A DNA stretch of 64,000 nucleotides from Janthinobacterium sp. PAMC25594 (GCF_019443505.1 NZ_CP080377.1:3906001-3970000), one strand, 5' to 3'. Positions 12,023 to 20,952 are shown, counted from the stretch's first letter. The notes: a model not told the origin generated them from the letters alone. Program-made: numbers and translations.

Positions 12023-12793
12023 TTACATATGTTTGATGCGTTCGACCATCTCGGCGCCAAAGGCGATGTACGCCTGGGCACCTTTCGAGCTGGGGTCGAA
12101 GGTCACGCCGGGCAAGCCGTACGATGGCGCTTCGGCCAGGCGGACATTGCGCGGGATGATGGTATTGAAAACCTTGTCGCCGAAGTGCTGCTCCAGCTGG
12201 GCCGACACTTGTTGCGATAATGTCATGCGTGGATCGAACATCACGCGCAGCAAACCGATGATCTTCAAATCCGGGTTCAGGTTGGCGTGCACCTTCTTGA
12301 TGGTGTTGACCAGGTCGGACAAGCCTTCCAGCGCGTAGTACTCGCACTGCATCGGGATGATCACGCCATGCGCGGCGCACAGGCCGTTCAGGGTCAGCAT
12401 CGACAATGCCGGCGGGCAATCAACGAGGATGAAATCGTATTCGCCGTCCACTTCGGCCAGCGCATCCTTCAGGCGGCGTTCGCGGTTGTCCAGTTCGACC
12501 ATCTCCACTTCCGCGCCGGCCAGTTCGCGGTTCGACGGCAGGACATCGAAGCGCCCCGCTTCCGAACGCTGGCGTGCCGTCTTGACATCGGACTCGCCCA
12601 GCATGACTTCATAGGTCGACGCCTTGAGGCCGGCCTTGTTGATGCCGGCGCCCATGGTCGCATTGCCTTGCGGGTCGAGGTCGACCAGCAGCACGCGCTG
12701 GTTCAACTTGGCCAGACCGGCGGAGAGGTTGACGCTTGTTGTGGTTTTACCAACACCACCCTTTTGATTTGCTACACAAAAAATTTTGGCCAT
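12023..12793 (-). CDS. parA: Chromosome partitioning ATPase ParA
   Basis: This is a 256-residue deviant-Walker ATPase. The start at 12793 (MAKIFCVANQKGG) is chosen over an upstream in-frame ATG at 12820 because it gives the canonical N-terminus. The P-loop KGGVGKTT with signature Lys is at 11-18, Walker B-like FILVDCPP follows, and no N-terminal HTH domain is present, as in chromosomal Soj-type proteins. It moves ParB-parS complexes over the nucleoid. The 9-bp AT-rich array lies upstream, beyond the start. Confidence 0.96.
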   Translation of the reverse strand: MAKIFCVANQKGGVGKTTTSVNLSAGLAKLNQRVLLVDLDPQGNATMGAGINKAGLKASTYEVMLGESDVKTARQRSEAGRFDVLPSNRELAGAEVEMVELDNRERRLKDALAEVDGEYDFILVDCPPALSMLTLNGLCAAHGVIIPMQCEYYALEGLSDLVNTIKKVHANLNPDLKIIGLLRVMFDPRMTLSQQVSAQLEQHFGDKVFNTIIPRNVRLAEAPSYGLPGVTFDPSSKGAQAYIAFGAEMVERIKHM

Positions 12794-12855
12794 GTATCTT
12801 CTAGTTGTAAAGAGATGCAAACTTCATCGTGCGCCCCGGCATCCGGCCGAAACGA

Positions 12856-12954
12856 TTTATACTATTTATTTCATTTATACGATATAAATCGTTTATACGG
12901 TTTATATCATTTATACCGTATAAACTGTTTATATGATTTATACCGTTTAATTCT
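12856..12954. repeat. Eleven-unit 9-bp AT-rich array upstream of parA
   Basis: TTTATA-type cores begin at 12856, 12865, 12874, 12883, 12892, 12901, 12910, 12919, 12928, 12937 and 12946, an exact 9-bp period. Units 4 and 8 are inverted (TATAAA), giving a 36-bp higher-order repeat. The array fills the parA-rsmG gap and could be an operator array, an AT-rich unwinding element or a simple expansion. Confidence 0.85.
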
Positions 12955-12961
12955 ACGGCCT

Positions 12962-13606
12962 TTAAATTCTTGCTATAAAGACCAGATGACGCTCTGCATT
13001 TAGCCCTGGCACCTGGATTGCGCGTAATTGCGTCACTTTCCAGTCTGCCGGCAGTCTCTCTCTCTCGTCTGGCGGTGCCACCCCTTTCAAAGCGATGAAT
13101 TGCCCGCCCTCGGCCAGTACGTGGTTCGACCAGTTGACGAAATCGGACAGGTCGGCAAAGGCGCGCGAGGTGATCACGTCGAATTTCTGCGGCACTTCCA
13201 GCTGTTCCACCCGTTTCGTGTACACGGTGACGTTGGCTAGCCCCAGTTCCGCCTTCACTTGCGTCAGGAATGCCGTCTTTTTATGCACGGTGTCGATCAT
13301 CGACACTTTGATATCGGGCCGCGCGATGGCCAGGACCATGCCCGGCAAGCCGCCACCGGCGCCCACGTCGAGCACGTTTTTGGCGTCCGCGAACGCGGGC
13401 ACGGCGGCCAGCGAGTCGAGCACGTGCAGGGTCAGCATCTGCATCGGATCGCGCACCGACGTCAGGTTGTACACGCTATTCCATTTGGCCAGCAAGGCCA
13501 GGTAATCGAGCAGTTTTTCCGTCTGATCCGCGCTCAGGTTCAGCTCCAGCGCGACGATGCCTTCATTCAAAATGGGGGCCAGTGCGGCCCGGTCAAACTG
13601 CTTCAT
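12962..13606 (-). CDS. rsmG: 16S rRNA (guanine-527 N7)-methyltransferase RsmG (GidB)
   Basis: This is a 214-residue SAM-dependent methyltransferase. Motif [11 protein letters not shown] is at 80-89, and [14 protein letters not shown] and [14 protein letters not shown] are characteristic RsmG segments. It makes m7G527 in the 530 loop of 16S rRNA; in several species loss gives low-level streptomycin resistance. Its start overlaps the mnmG stop by four bases (ATGA), the classic gidAB arrangement next to parAB. Confidence 0.96.
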   Translation of the reverse strand: MKQFDRAALAPILNEGIVALELNLSADQTEKLLDYLALLAKWNSVYNLTSVRDPMQMLTLHVLDSLAAVPAFADAKNVLDVGAGGGLPGMVLAIARPDIKVSMIDTVHKKTAFLTQVKAELGLANVTVYTKRVEQLEVPQKFDVITSRAFADLSDFVNWSNHVLAEGGQFIALKGVAPPDERERLPADWKVTQLRAIQVPGLNAERHLVFIARI

Positions 13607-15540
13607 TCAACAACCTCGTCCTTTAAAGTGGTGGTCTGTGCGGCACCGAAGCCGCGCTTTTTCAAGTGCACCAAGAGCAGCGAAATCGCCGCCGGCGTCA
13701 CGCCCGAAATGCGCGAGGCCTGGCCCAGGGTTTCCGGGCGCTGCTTGTCGAGTTTTTGCCGCACTTCGACCGACAGCGCGCCGATGTCCAGGTAATTAAA
13801 ACCAGCCGGCAAGGCCAGGTTTTCATAGTGTTCGTGACGCTCGATTTCCTTGCTCTGGCGCTCGATGTAGCCCGCATATTTGAGCTGGATTTCCACCTGC
13901 TCGCGCACGGCGGGATCGTCCACGCCGGGGCCGGCCAGGGCCTGCCCTGCGATGCCCGTCATGCTCATCAGGGTGTCGTAGGCGACGTTCGGGCGGCACA
14001 ACAAGTCCGCCAGCGAATACTCGCGCTCGATGGCCTGGCCGACGATGCGTTCCGATTCGGCGGCCGCCAGGATGCGCGGATTGACCCACGTGGAACGCAG
14101 GCGCTGCAGTTCCAGCGCCACCGCTTCGCGCTTGGTCTCGAACGCTTGCCATTGGGCGTCGCCCACGCAGCCCAGGGTGCGGCCGATTTCCGTCAGGCGC
14201 ATGTCGGCATTGTCTTCGCGCAGGCTCAGGCGATACTCGGCGCGGCTGGTGAACATGCGGTACGGTTCCTGCACGCCCTGGGTGATCAGGTCGTCGACCA
14301 GCACGCCCAGATACGCCTCGGAGCGACCCGGTACCCAGGCTTCCTTGTCCTGCGTCAGCAAAGCCGCATTCAGGCCCGCCAGCATGCCTTGCGCGGCCGC
14401 TTCCTCGTAGCCGGTGGTGCCGTTGATCTGGCCGGCGAAGAACAGGCCGGCCACCGCCTTCGTTTCCAGCGAGGCCTTCAAGCCGCGCGGGTCGAAATAG
14501 TCGTATTCAATGGCATAGCCGGGACGCAGGATGTGTGCGTTTTCCATGCCCTTCATCGATTGCACCAGGGCGATCTGCACGTCGAACGGCAGGCTCGTAG
14601 AGATGCCGTTCGGATAGAACTCGTGCGTCGTCAAGCCTTCCGGCTCGAGGAAGATCTGGTGCGATTCCTTGCCCGCGAAACGGTGGATCTTGTCTTCGAT
14701 GGACGGGCAATAGCGGGGGCCCACGCCCTCGATGACGCCCGTGTACATGGGGCTGCGGTCGAGGCCGGCGCGGATGATGTCGTGCGTCTGGCTATTCGTA
14801 TGCGTGACCCAGCACGGCACCTGGCGCGGGTGCATGGCCGTGTTGCCCATGACCGAAAACACGGGCACGGGATCGAGGTCGCCCGGCTGTTCTTGCATCA
14901 CGGAAAAGTCGATCGTGCGGCCGTCGATGCGCGGCGGCGTGCCCGTTTTCAAGCGGCCCTGCGGCAGTTTCAATTCCTTCAACCGGGCCGACAGCGAAAT
15001 GGCCGGCGGGTCGCCGGCGCGGCCGGCCGAGTAGTTATTCAGGCCCACGTGGATCTTGCCGTCGAGGAAAGTACCGGCCGTGAGCACGACGGCGCGCGCC
15101 AGAAACTTCAGGCCGATCTGCGTCACGGCGCCGACCACGCGGTCGCCTTCGACGATCAGATCATCGACCGCTTGCTGGAACAGCCACAGATTCGGCTGGT
15201 TTTCCAGGCGTGTACGGATGGCGGCCTTGTACAAAATACGGTCGGCCTGGGCGCGCGTGGCGCGGACTGCCGGGCCTTTCGAGGAGTTCAGGATGCGGAA
15301 CTGGATGCCGGACTCGTCGGTGGCAATCGCCATCGCGCCGCCCATGGCATCGACCTCCTTGACCAGGTGGCCCTTGCCGATGCCGCCGATGGAGGGGTTG
15401 CACGACATCTGGCCCAGTGTCTCAATATTATGCGTGAGCAATAGCGTCTTCTGCCCCATGCGGGCGGAAGCGAGGGCCGCCTCGGTACCGGCGTGACCAC
15501 CACCGACAACGATGACGTCGAATTCTGTAGGAAATAACAT
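13603..15540 (-). CDS. mnmG: tRNA uridine-5-carboxymethylaminomethyl modification enzyme MnmG (GidA)
   Basis: This is a 645-residue FAD protein. The start at 15540 ([15 protein letters not shown]) is preferred over a frame open to 15627, because it places the dinucleotide-binding motif [10 protein letters not shown] near residue 12. The family signature [15 protein letters not shown] and the C-terminal helical domain that recruits MnmE and tRNA (ending [20 protein letters not shown]) are present. With MnmE it installs cmnm5 on wobble U34 of several tRNAs. It is translationally coupled to rsmG. Confidence 0.97.
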   Translation of the reverse strand: MLFPTEFDVIVVGGGHAGTEAALASARMGQKTLLLTHNIETLGQMSCNPSIGGIGKGHLVKEVDAMGGAMAIATDESGIQFRILNSSKGPAVRATRAQADRILYKAAIRTRLENQPNLWLFQQAVDDLIVEGDRVVGAVTQIGLKFLARAVVLTAGTFLDGKIHVGLNNYSAGRAGDPPAISLSARLKELKLPQGRLKTGTPPRIDGRTIDFSVMQEQPGDLDPVPVFSVMGNTAMHPRQVPCWVTHTNSQTHDIIRAGLDRSPMYTGVIEGVGPRYCPSIEDKIHRFAGKESHQIFLEPEGLTTHEFYPNGISTSLPFDVQIALVQSMKGMENAHILRPGYAIEYDYFDPRGLKASLETKAVAGLFFAGQINGTTGYEEAAAQGMLAGLNAALLTQDKEAWVPGRSEAYLGVLVDDLITQGVQEPYRMFTSRAEYRLSLREDNADMRLTEIGRTLGCVGDAQWQAFETKREAVALELQRLRSTWVNPRILAAAESERIVGQAIEREYSLADLLCRPNVAYDTLMSMTGIAGQALAGPGVDDPAVREQVEIQLKYAGYIERQSKEIERHEHYENLALPAGFNYLDIGALSVEVRQKLDKQRPETLGQASRISGVTPAAISLLLVHLKKRGFGAAQTTTLKDEVVE

Positions 15541-15586
15541 GATAAATAGGTAACAGTGCAAGTAAAAATGCGGGAAGAGAGCTCCG

Positions 15587-15592
15587 ATTATA
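15587..15592 (-). promoter_or_regulatory. Probable -10 element for mnmG
   Basis: Minus-strand TATAAT lies 47 bases upstream of the mnmG start. A TTGCGC is present upstream but only 14 bases away, so the -35 assignment is uncertain. Confidence 0.45.
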
Positions 15593-15673
15593 GAGTCTTT
15601 TTGCGAGCGCAACCTTCCACGGGCCAATTTTTGCTTAATTTTTACTCAGCAGTGGCAAGGAAGCGGTGATTTC

Positions 15674-15689
15674 TGTTTCACGTGGAACA
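15674..15689. other. parS: parS-like ParB binding site 1
   Basis: TGTTTCACGTGGAACA is a near-palindromic 16-mer matching the bacterial parS consensus TGTTnCACGTGnAACA. It is intergenic, between mnmG and gdx, about 2.9 kb from parA. Confidence 0.85.
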
Positions 15690-15734
15690 CGCAGCATGGC
15701 CAGACAGAGGGCTGCGGTACCGTGAAATGTTTGC

Positions 15735-15740
15735 TACAAT
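15735..15740 (+). promoter_or_regulatory. Possible -10 element of the gdx transcript
   Basis: TACAAT lies about 50 bases upstream of the riboswitch hairpins. No convincing -35 is visible. Confidence 0.4.
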
Positions 15741-15789
15741 TGCCGCATCGTCCGCAACCGTGGTCACGCCAGTGGCCATCGCGGCGATC

Positions 15790-15845
15790 ATCCAGGAGGA
15801 CGGCCTCCCCCATCATGGGCACACACCGGGACGGCCCGCTCTGTA
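15790..15845 (+). promoter_or_regulatory. Guanidine-II (mini-ykkC) riboswitch controlling gdx
   Basis: Two short hairpins each present an ACGG tetraloop: GGAGG-ACGG-CCTCC (15795-15808) and CGGG-ACGG-CCCG (15827-15838), 18 bases apart. They lie directly upstream of an AAGGAG ribosome binding site and the Gdx start. This is the defining architecture of the guanidine-II class, in which two ACGR loops dock and each binds guanidinium. The gene downstream encodes a guanidinium exporter, the expected target. Ligand binding should free the ribosome binding site. Confidence 0.92.
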
Positions 15846-15857
15846 TAAGGAGCCGCC

Positions 15858-16178
15858 ATGGCCTGGATACTTTTACTCATTGCCGGCGTGTTGGAAGTCG
15901 TGTGGGCATACTCGATGAAACTCTCCGAGGGTTTCAGCAAACTCACCCCTTCCATCATGACCATCGTCATGATGATCGCCAGCTTCGGCTTGCTGTCGAT
16001 TGCCATGCGCACCCTGCCCCTGGGCACGGCCTACACGATCTGGACGGGCATCGGCGCCGTCGGCGCCTTCATCGTCGGCATCGTCTTTCTGGGCGAGCAA
16101 GTCAACACCATGCGCGTGTGCGCCGCCGTCCTCATCGTGTGCGGCATCGTGCTGATGAAACTGTCGTCCAGCCACTGA
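15858..16178 (+). CDS. gdx: Guanidinium exporter Gdx (SugE, SMR family)
   Basis: This is a 106-residue small multidrug resistance-family protein with four transmembrane helices. Glu13 in the first helix ([14 protein letters not shown]) is the coupling carboxylate. The WAY/W-x-K pattern, GFSKLTPS loop and [19 protein letters not shown] segment match the Gdx subgroup rather than EmrE-like Qac exporters. It exchanges guanidinium for protons in the inner membrane. The guanidine-II riboswitch directly upstream independently supports the substrate. A nuoA copy follows 11 bases later and may be co-transcribed. Confidence 0.94.
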   Translation: MAWILLLIAGVLEVVWAYSMKLSEGFSKLTPSIMTIVMMIASFGLLSIAMRTLPLGTAYTIWTGIGAVGAFIVGIVFLGEQVNTMRVCAAVLIVCGIVLMKLSSSH

Positions 16179-16189
16179 GAGGAATCCCC

Positions 16190-16549
16190 ATGCTCCTCGA
16201 AAACTATTTTCCCGTCCTGCTGTTCATTCTGATCGGCATCCTGGTCGGCATCGTGCCCATGCTGCTGGGACGCGTACTCGGTCCGCACAAGCCCGATCCG
16301 CAAAAACTGTCCCCGTACGAATGCGGCTTCGAAGCGTTCGGCGACGCACGCATGAAGTTCGACATCCGCTTCTACCTGGTCGCCATCCTGTTCATCCTGT
16401 TCGATATCGAGGTGATCTTCCTGATGCCGTGGGCGGCCAATGTGAACGAACTGGGCTTGCCTGGCTTCTGGGCCGTCATGGGTTTTCTGGGCGTGCTGGC
16501 CATCGGCCTGGCGTATGAATGGAAACGCGGCGCGCTGGAGTGGGAGTAA
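16190..16549 (+). CDS. nuoA: NADH-quinone oxidoreductase subunit A, isolated copy
   Basis: This is a 119-residue protein with three transmembrane helices and the NuoA hallmark segment [42 protein letters not shown], including the Cys of the moving TM1-2 loop. The start ATG follows GAGGAATCCCC. NuoA belongs to the membrane arm of complex I at the quinone site. No other nuo gene is adjacent; it sits after gdx, between two parS sites. It may be a paralogue of a nuoA in a complete operon elsewhere, or the only copy displaced from it. Confidence 0.92.
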   Translation: MLLENYFPVLLFILIGILVGIVPMLLGRVLGPHKPDPQKLSPYECGFEAFGDARMKFDIRFYLVAILFILFDIEVIFLMPWAANVNELGLPGFWAVMGFLGVLAIGLAYEWKRGALEWE

Positions 16550-16560
16550 GCCCCGCTTCT

Positions 16561-16576
16561 GGTTCCACGTGAAACA
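16561..16576. other. parS: parS-like ParB binding site 2
   Basis: GGTTCCACGTGAAACA (core GTTCCACGTGAAAC at 16562-16575) is the reverse complement of the core of site 1. It lies in the short gap between nuoA and the alcohol dehydrogenase gene. Confidence 0.85.
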
Positions 16577-16633
16577 GGCGCACAGCGGAAAAGCGGAGTA
16601 AGCTTGCTGTCATCGTTCCTGCCAGGAGTACGC

Positions 16634-17791
16634 ATGTCCGCCTTCCAGTTCCGCACCGTGCCGCATCTGATCGTTGAACCAGGCGCCGCCACCCAACTGG
16701 GCGCGCACGTCGCCCATCACTTCCCCACCGTGCGCCGCGCCCTGCTCGTCACCGACGCAGGCTTCCTGCGCACGGGCCTGGCCGATGCTCCCCTGCACAG
16801 CCTGCTGGCGGCGGGAATCGAAGCACACGTCTTTGCCGACGTGCAAGCCGATCCCTCGGAAGCCATCGTGCTGGCCGGTGTGGCCCAGGCCCAGATGTTT
16901 CACGTGGAACTGATTATCGGCCTCGGTGGCGGCAGCTCGCTGGACGTGGCCAAGCTGATCGCCGTGCTGGCGCCGGGCCGCCAGGAACTGGCGCAACTGT
17001 ATGGCATCGGCAATGTCCATGGCCAGCGCCTGCCTCTGGTGCAATTGCCCACCACGGCCGGCACGGGCTCGGAGGTGACGCACATCGCCATCGTCACCAC
17101 GGGTGCCACCAGCAAGATGGGCGTGGTCGCGCCGCAACTGTATGCGGACCTGGCCATCCTCGACGCCAGCCTGACCCTGGGCTTGCCTCCTGCCGTGACG
17201 GCCGCCACCGGCATCGACGCCATGGTGCATGCGATCGAAGCGTACACCAGCCGCCTGCTGAAAAATCCCTTGTCCGATATGCTGGCCACCCAAGCGCTGT
17301 CGCTGCTCTCCAGCAACCTGCTTACCGCCTGCCGCGATGGCAACAACTTGCCGGCGCGCCAGGCCATGCTGCTCGGCGCCATGCTGGCCGGCCAGGCGTT
17401 TGCCAACGCGCCCGTGGCCGCCGTGCATGCGCTTGCCTATCCCATCGGGGGACTGTTTCACGTGCCACACGGCCTGTCGAACGCACTGGTGCTGCCGCAC
17501 GTGCTGCGTTTCAATTTGTCCCACGCGGCGCCGCTGTATGCGCAACTGGCGGCCGTCTTGCAGCCCGGCATCGTGGGCAGCGAGGAAGCGCGGGCCGTAG
17601 CCCTGATCGATGCCATGCAGGCGCTGGCGTGCGCCACCGGTATCGCGCGTACCCTGCGCGAGGTGGGCATCGCGGCCAGCGACCTCGATCGGCTGGCCGA
17701 CGGCGCCATGCTGCAGACGCGATTGCTGGGCAACAATCCGCGCGTCGTGACACGCGAGGATGCCCGCGCCATCTATGTGGCAGCGCTATGA
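16634..17791 (+). CDS. Iron-containing alcohol dehydrogenase family protein
   Basis: This is a 385-residue protein; the ATG at 16634 follows an AGGAG at the right spacing. It has the NAD(P)-binding GGGSSLDVAK (98-107) and the metal-ligand set Asp195, His199 (GIDAMVHAIEAYTS), His265 (VHALAYP) and His279 (FHVPHG), all conserved in the group III Fe-dependent dehydrogenases. Members reduce aldehydes or oxidise alcohols; the substrate cannot be told from sequence. A perfect parS core is embedded in codons near residue 90, and a weaker one near residue 275. The gene converges with the hydrolase downstream, with three bases between the stops. Confidence 0.9.
   Translation: MSAFQFRTVPHLIVEPGAATQLGAHVAHHFPTVRRALLVTDAGFLRTGLADAPLHSLLAAGIEAHVFADVQADPSEAIVLAGVAQAQMFHVELIIGLGGGSSLDVAKLIAVLAPGRQELAQLYGIGNVHGQRLPLVQLPTTAGTGSEVTHIAIVTTGATSKMGVVAPQLYADLAILDASLTLGLPPAVTAATGIDAMVHAIEAYTSRLLKNPLSDMLATQALSLLSSNLLTACRDGNNLPARQAMLLGAMLAGQAFANAPVAAVHALAYPIGGLFHVPHGLSNALVLPHVLRFNLSHAAPLYAQLAAVLQPGIVGSEEARAVALIDAMQALACATGIARTLREVGIAASDLDRLADGAMLQTRLLGNNPRVVTREDARAIYVAAL
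16896..16911. other. parS: parS-like ParB binding site 3, inside the alcohol dehydrogenase gene
   Basis: TGTTTCACGTGGAACT (core 16897-16910) is identical in its 14-bp core to site 1 and lies within coding sequence (codons for MFHVEL). The three sites within 1.25 kb suggest a true ParB loading cluster. Confidence 0.85.
17455..17468. other. Degenerate parS-like sequence
   Basis: GTTTCACGTGCCAC differs at two of 14 positions from the cluster consensus and encodes the conserved FHVPH ligands of the dehydrogenase. It may be a coincidence of the protein motif. Confidence 0.3.
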
Positions 17792-17794
17792 GAC

Positions 17795-19864
17795 TCAGTC
17801 GGGCACATCCACCACCGTCCCCGTCACACTGATCGCATTGCCTGCCGCCGGCGTCGACGCTATTGCCGGCACGTTGACAGTCGTGATCAAGGTCGACGCA
17901 TCGGCGCGCGTCACCGTGCGCACCACCTGCGATGGCGGCAAGGCTTGCTTGACAGACAAATGCGCATACATGGCATCGAGCGCCCGGTTCAGGTATACGT
18001 GCAAGGGCACGATCAGTGTCGGCAAGGCGCTGCTGAAGGAATCGAAGTGGTTGGCATGGGTCACCTCGATATAGCGCAGTTTGCTATTGCTTCCTTCCAC
18101 GGCGGCGTTCAGGCCAAGATAGGCGCGCCCAGCGTGATTGACGGGAATCAGGGTATCGCTGCGGCCGTGCACGATGATGGCCGGCTTGCCGTTCAGTTTG
18201 CCGCTGGCCGCTACCTCGGCCATGCCCGCCCGCACGCGCACGCTCTGTCCTGCCAAAGTGCCTTCCAGGTTGGCGCCGTTGACGGCGTCGCGCCCCGTCG
18301 CCAGGCTGCGCAGGCACAGGAAGCCATCGAGCGACTGATCCGCCAGACTTGTCGACGGTGACACGCCGGCCGTGTAGCCCTTGGCGCCGCCCACGCTGTT
18401 CTCGTACACGACACTGCCGGGGATGCCGTTTTGCGCGGCAAAGCTGGCCGCCTTTTGCGCCGAGGTAAACGCGATGGGATTGCCGCTGCCGTCCGTCTGC
18501 GCAAACGTGAAACCGCACACTTTATCGGTCACGGAAAATTTCCCGTAGGCATACGCATACGTGACGGCCACCAGGATGTTCGTGCCCGCATGCGCCGCCT
18601 GCAGCGGATCGGAATCGATCAGCCAGCCATACGCGCGCAAGCGCTGCTTCGCGTCCGCCTGCTGCGCCGCCAGGTCGGCGCCGTTTAATAGCCCCTTGCT
18701 GACGAGCACCGTGCAGCGTCCCGCATTGCCGGCCACGGACGCGATGCACGGCTGGTACAGCGCCGCATAGGTGGCGTAGTCAAACAGCGCGCGCCCCGGT
18801 GCGTTCACTACCACCCCGCCCTGGCGCACGCTGTAGGCCGTGGACGGCTGCGGTTGCACCTGCGGCTCGCTGGCCGCCACGCCGCTGATCAAGCCTTGCG
18901 TATCCTGCTCCGCCGCCAGCAGGGCCGAGCCGGCACCGTTGGAAATGCTCGAGGCGATCGTGATGGTGTTCTTCGGCGTCAGCCGCACGATGCGCGAACT
19001 GCCGTCGCGGGCCAGCACGCCGTAGCGTTCGTTCAAGACGTAATACGCCATCTCGACCGCCTGCAAGGTGACCTTGCCCCAATCCTTCTCCGGGTTCTGC
19101 TGCGAGTGCGCATGCTTGAAGGCGATGCGGTTCGGGTTGGCCCCGACCCAGGCGAGGCGATCCGCATCGCTCAAGTCGGGCGCGAAGAGCGCGCTCTTGC
19201 CGGCGGCCACCCGGCCCGCGCGCACGCCGTTCTGCAGGTTGACGCTGTCGTCCTCGAACACATACAGGCCCGTGCCGGAACCCTTGTCCGCATACGCCAC
19301 GGCGCAGCCCTTCTTCAAGCCCCATTCACCGGAGCTGCCGATGGCGCCGTAGATGCCGCGCGAGCCGCTCGACGTGCCCGTGACGATGCAGGCACGGTCC
19401 GGGTCGAAGCTGGCCGGCACCTGCACCATCAAGGTGACATTCTTCTTGCCCGTGCCATCATCGGCATAGGCGATGTATTCGCTGCCAGGAATCAAGCCTT
19501 CACCGCTACCCACATTGCCGGACGCATCCACGTTCGGTCCGTACAGGGTGCCGTAGCCGCTGTTGGCGGCGATGTCGAGCACGGCGCGGTAGTTGGCGTG
19601 GATCGCATTGCGGCGCAGTTCGAGCGGCGTCGGCTGTTCGGCATTCGCATACAAGGGCGTGGCGCCCGCCAGCCCCGTCTTGCCCAGGCCGGCAGTCAGC
19701 AGATCGTTCGTCTTGCCGTCGTAGTCGGCGCGCGTGATGGTGCCCAGGTAGCCGGGCATCTGGTTCAGTTCTTCCGGCGCATGGTTGCTGCCGCAGGCTG
19801 CCAAGGCCAGCAAGGTGCACAGGCGCATGCCAGTCGTGCCCGCGCGCGTGATCGTCATTTGCAT
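17795..19864 (-). CDS. D-(-)-3-hydroxybutyrate oligomer hydrolase, lipoprotein-like
   Basis: This is a 689-residue protein. The start at 19864 follows GGAGAG and gives a lipoprotein-type signal ending LALAAC (Cys24). The family-specific segment with nucleophile motif GTSSGSRG is at 163-170, and the surrounding text (VPASFDPDRACIVTG, SSGEWGLKKGCAVAYADKG) matches 3HB-oligomer hydrolases. These cut oligomers released from polyhydroxybutyrate into monomers. The lipobox suggests it is envelope-bound or exported, so it may act on external PHB breakdown products. It converges with the upstream dehydrogenase and is separated from livM by a terminator. Confidence 0.88.
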   Translation of the reverse strand: MQMTITRAGTTGMRLCTLLALAACGSNHAPEELNQMPGYLGTITRADYDGKTNDLLTAGLGKTGLAGATPLYANAEQPTPLELRRNAIHANYRAVLDIAANSGYGTLYGPNVDASGNVGSGEGLIPGSEYIAYADDGTGKKNVTLMVQVPASFDPDRACIVTGTSSGSRGIYGAIGSSGEWGLKKGCAVAYADKGSGTGLYVFEDDSVNLQNGVRAGRVAAGKSALFAPDLSDADRLAWVGANPNRIAFKHAHSQQNPEKDWGKVTLQAVEMAYYVLNERYGVLARDGSSRIVRLTPKNTITIASSISNGAGSALLAAEQDTQGLISGVAASEPQVQPQPSTAYSVRQGGVVVNAPGRALFDYATYAALYQPCIASVAGNAGRCTVLVSKGLLNGADLAAQQADAKQRLRAYGWLIDSDPLQAAHAGTNILVAVTYAYAYGKFSVTDKVCGFTFAQTDGSGNPIAFTSAQKAASFAAQNGIPGSVVYENSVGGAKGYTAGVSPSTSLADQSLDGFLCLRSLATGRDAVNGANLEGTLAGQSVRVRAGMAEVAASGKLNGKPAIIVHGRSDTLIPVNHAGRAYLGLNAAVEGSNSKLRYIEVTHANHFDSFSSALPTLIVPLHVYLNRALDAMYAHLSVKQALPPSQVVRTVTRADASTLITTVNVPAIASTPAAGNAISVTGTVVDVPD

Positions 19865-19903
19865 GGTGGTTCTCTCCGTTGAGGTAACAGTGGACGCACA
19901 ATG

Positions 19904-19931
19904 AAAAACGCCGGACGATTTGTCCGGCGTT
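19904..19931 (-). terminator. Terminator of the liv operon
   Basis: The stem AACGCCGGAC (19907-19916) / GTCCGGCGTT (19922-19931) is followed on the minus strand by a T-run (A-run at 19904-19908). It lies just after the livM stop. Confidence 0.8.
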
Positions 19932-19940
19932 GCTTGAAAA

Positions 19941-20921
19941 TCAGACAGCGGCTTTGGCTGGCCTGCCACCGAAGCGCGCGATGGCTTCGCCGACGATGCC
20001 GCGCCGGAACAGCAGCACGCAGATGACGAAGATCACGCCGGTGACCATGCCCACCGATTCGCCCAGGGTGCCGAACCACTCGATGCCCGTGTGCGTGGCC
20101 AGATAGGTGCCGACATCGCCCAGCTTGTTTTCCAGCGCGATGATCAGCACGGCGCCGAGGATGGGACCGGCCATGGTACCCATGCCGCCCACCAGGGTCA
20201 TCAGCACGACCAGGCCGGACATGCCCCAGTACACATCGGTGAGGGTTTCAAAGCCCAGCACCAGGGTCTTGGTGGCGCCGGCCAGGGCAGCGAGCGAAGC
20301 GGACAGCACGATGGCCATCAGCTTGTACTTGTTGACGTCGTAGCCGAGCGAGATGGCGCGCGGTTCGTTTTCCTTGATGGCCTTGAGCACTTGCCCGAAC
20401 GGCGAGTGGATGGTGCGCACGATCAGGGCGAAGCCGGCGACAAAAATGGCCAGCACGACGTAGTACAGCACCGTGTCATTGCCCAGGTCTATCATGCCCA
20501 GCAAGGTTCCACGTGGAACACCCTGCAAGCCATCCTCGCCGCCCGTGAACGGCAGCCGCAAGGCGAGGAAGTACACCATCTGCGCCAGCGCCAGGGTGAT
20601 CATCGTAAAGTAGATGCCCTGGCGGCGGATCGCCAGGCCGCCGATCACCAGGCCCAGCAAGGCGCCCGTGGCGACGCCGGCCAGCAAGCCCAGTTCCGTT
20701 GGCCAGCCCCAGGTGCGCAGCGCGTAGCCGGTGACATAGCCAGCGCCGCCGAAAAAGGCCGCATGGCCGAACGACAGCAAGCCCGTGTAGCCGATCAGCA
20801 AATTGAACGCGCAGGCAAACAGGGCAAAGCACAGCAACTTCATCAGGAAGACGGGATAGCCGTAAAACGGGGCCGCCAACGCCAGCAGCAGGGCAATGGC
20901 GTAGCCTACATTCTTATTCAT
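19941..20921 (-). CDS. livM: Branched-chain amino-acid ABC transporter permease LivM
   Basis: This is a 326-residue inner-membrane permease with about eight to ten hydrophobic segments. It carries the LivM-type N-terminal motif IGYTGLLSFGHAAFFGGAGY and the EAA-like loop near ENEPRAISLGYDVNKYKLMA that contacts the ATPases. It is last in the order livG-livF-binding protein-livH-livM. A perfectly palindromic parS-like site is embedded at 20506-20519. A GGAG precedes the start. Confidence 0.94.
   Translation of the reverse strand: MNKNVGYAIALLLALAAPFYGYPVFLMKLLCFALFACAFNLLIGYTGLLSFGHAAFFGGAGYVTGYALRTWGWPTELGLLAGVATGALLGLVIGGLAIRRQGIYFTMITLALAQMVYFLALRLPFTGGEDGLQGVPRGTLLGMIDLGNDTVLYYVVLAIFVAGFALIVRTIHSPFGQVLKAIKENEPRAISLGYDVNKYKLMAIVLSASLAALAGATKTLVLGFETLTDVYWGMSGLVVLMTLVGGMGTMAGPILGAVLIIALENKLGDVGTYLATHTGIEWFGTLGESVGMVTGVIFVICVLLFRRGIVGEAIARFGGRPAKAAV
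20505..20520. other. parS: parS-like ParB binding site 4, inside livM
   Basis: GGTTCCACGTGGAACA holds a perfectly palindromic 14-mer GTTCCACGTGGAAC (20506-20519), within coding sequence and about 7.7 kb from parA. Confidence 0.75.
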
Positions 20922-20952
20922 CGTGGTAGCTCCAATACATGACTGATGAGGA

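Noticed and set aside
12023..12820. parA start at the upstream ATG 12820
   Set aside because: It would add nine residues (MHLFTTRRY) before the canonical MAKIFCVANQKGG start.
13666..15444. Plus-strand open frame of 592 codons over mnmG
   Set aside because: Shadow of mnmG in a high-GC reading frame. Low-complexity Arg/Ala/His composition.
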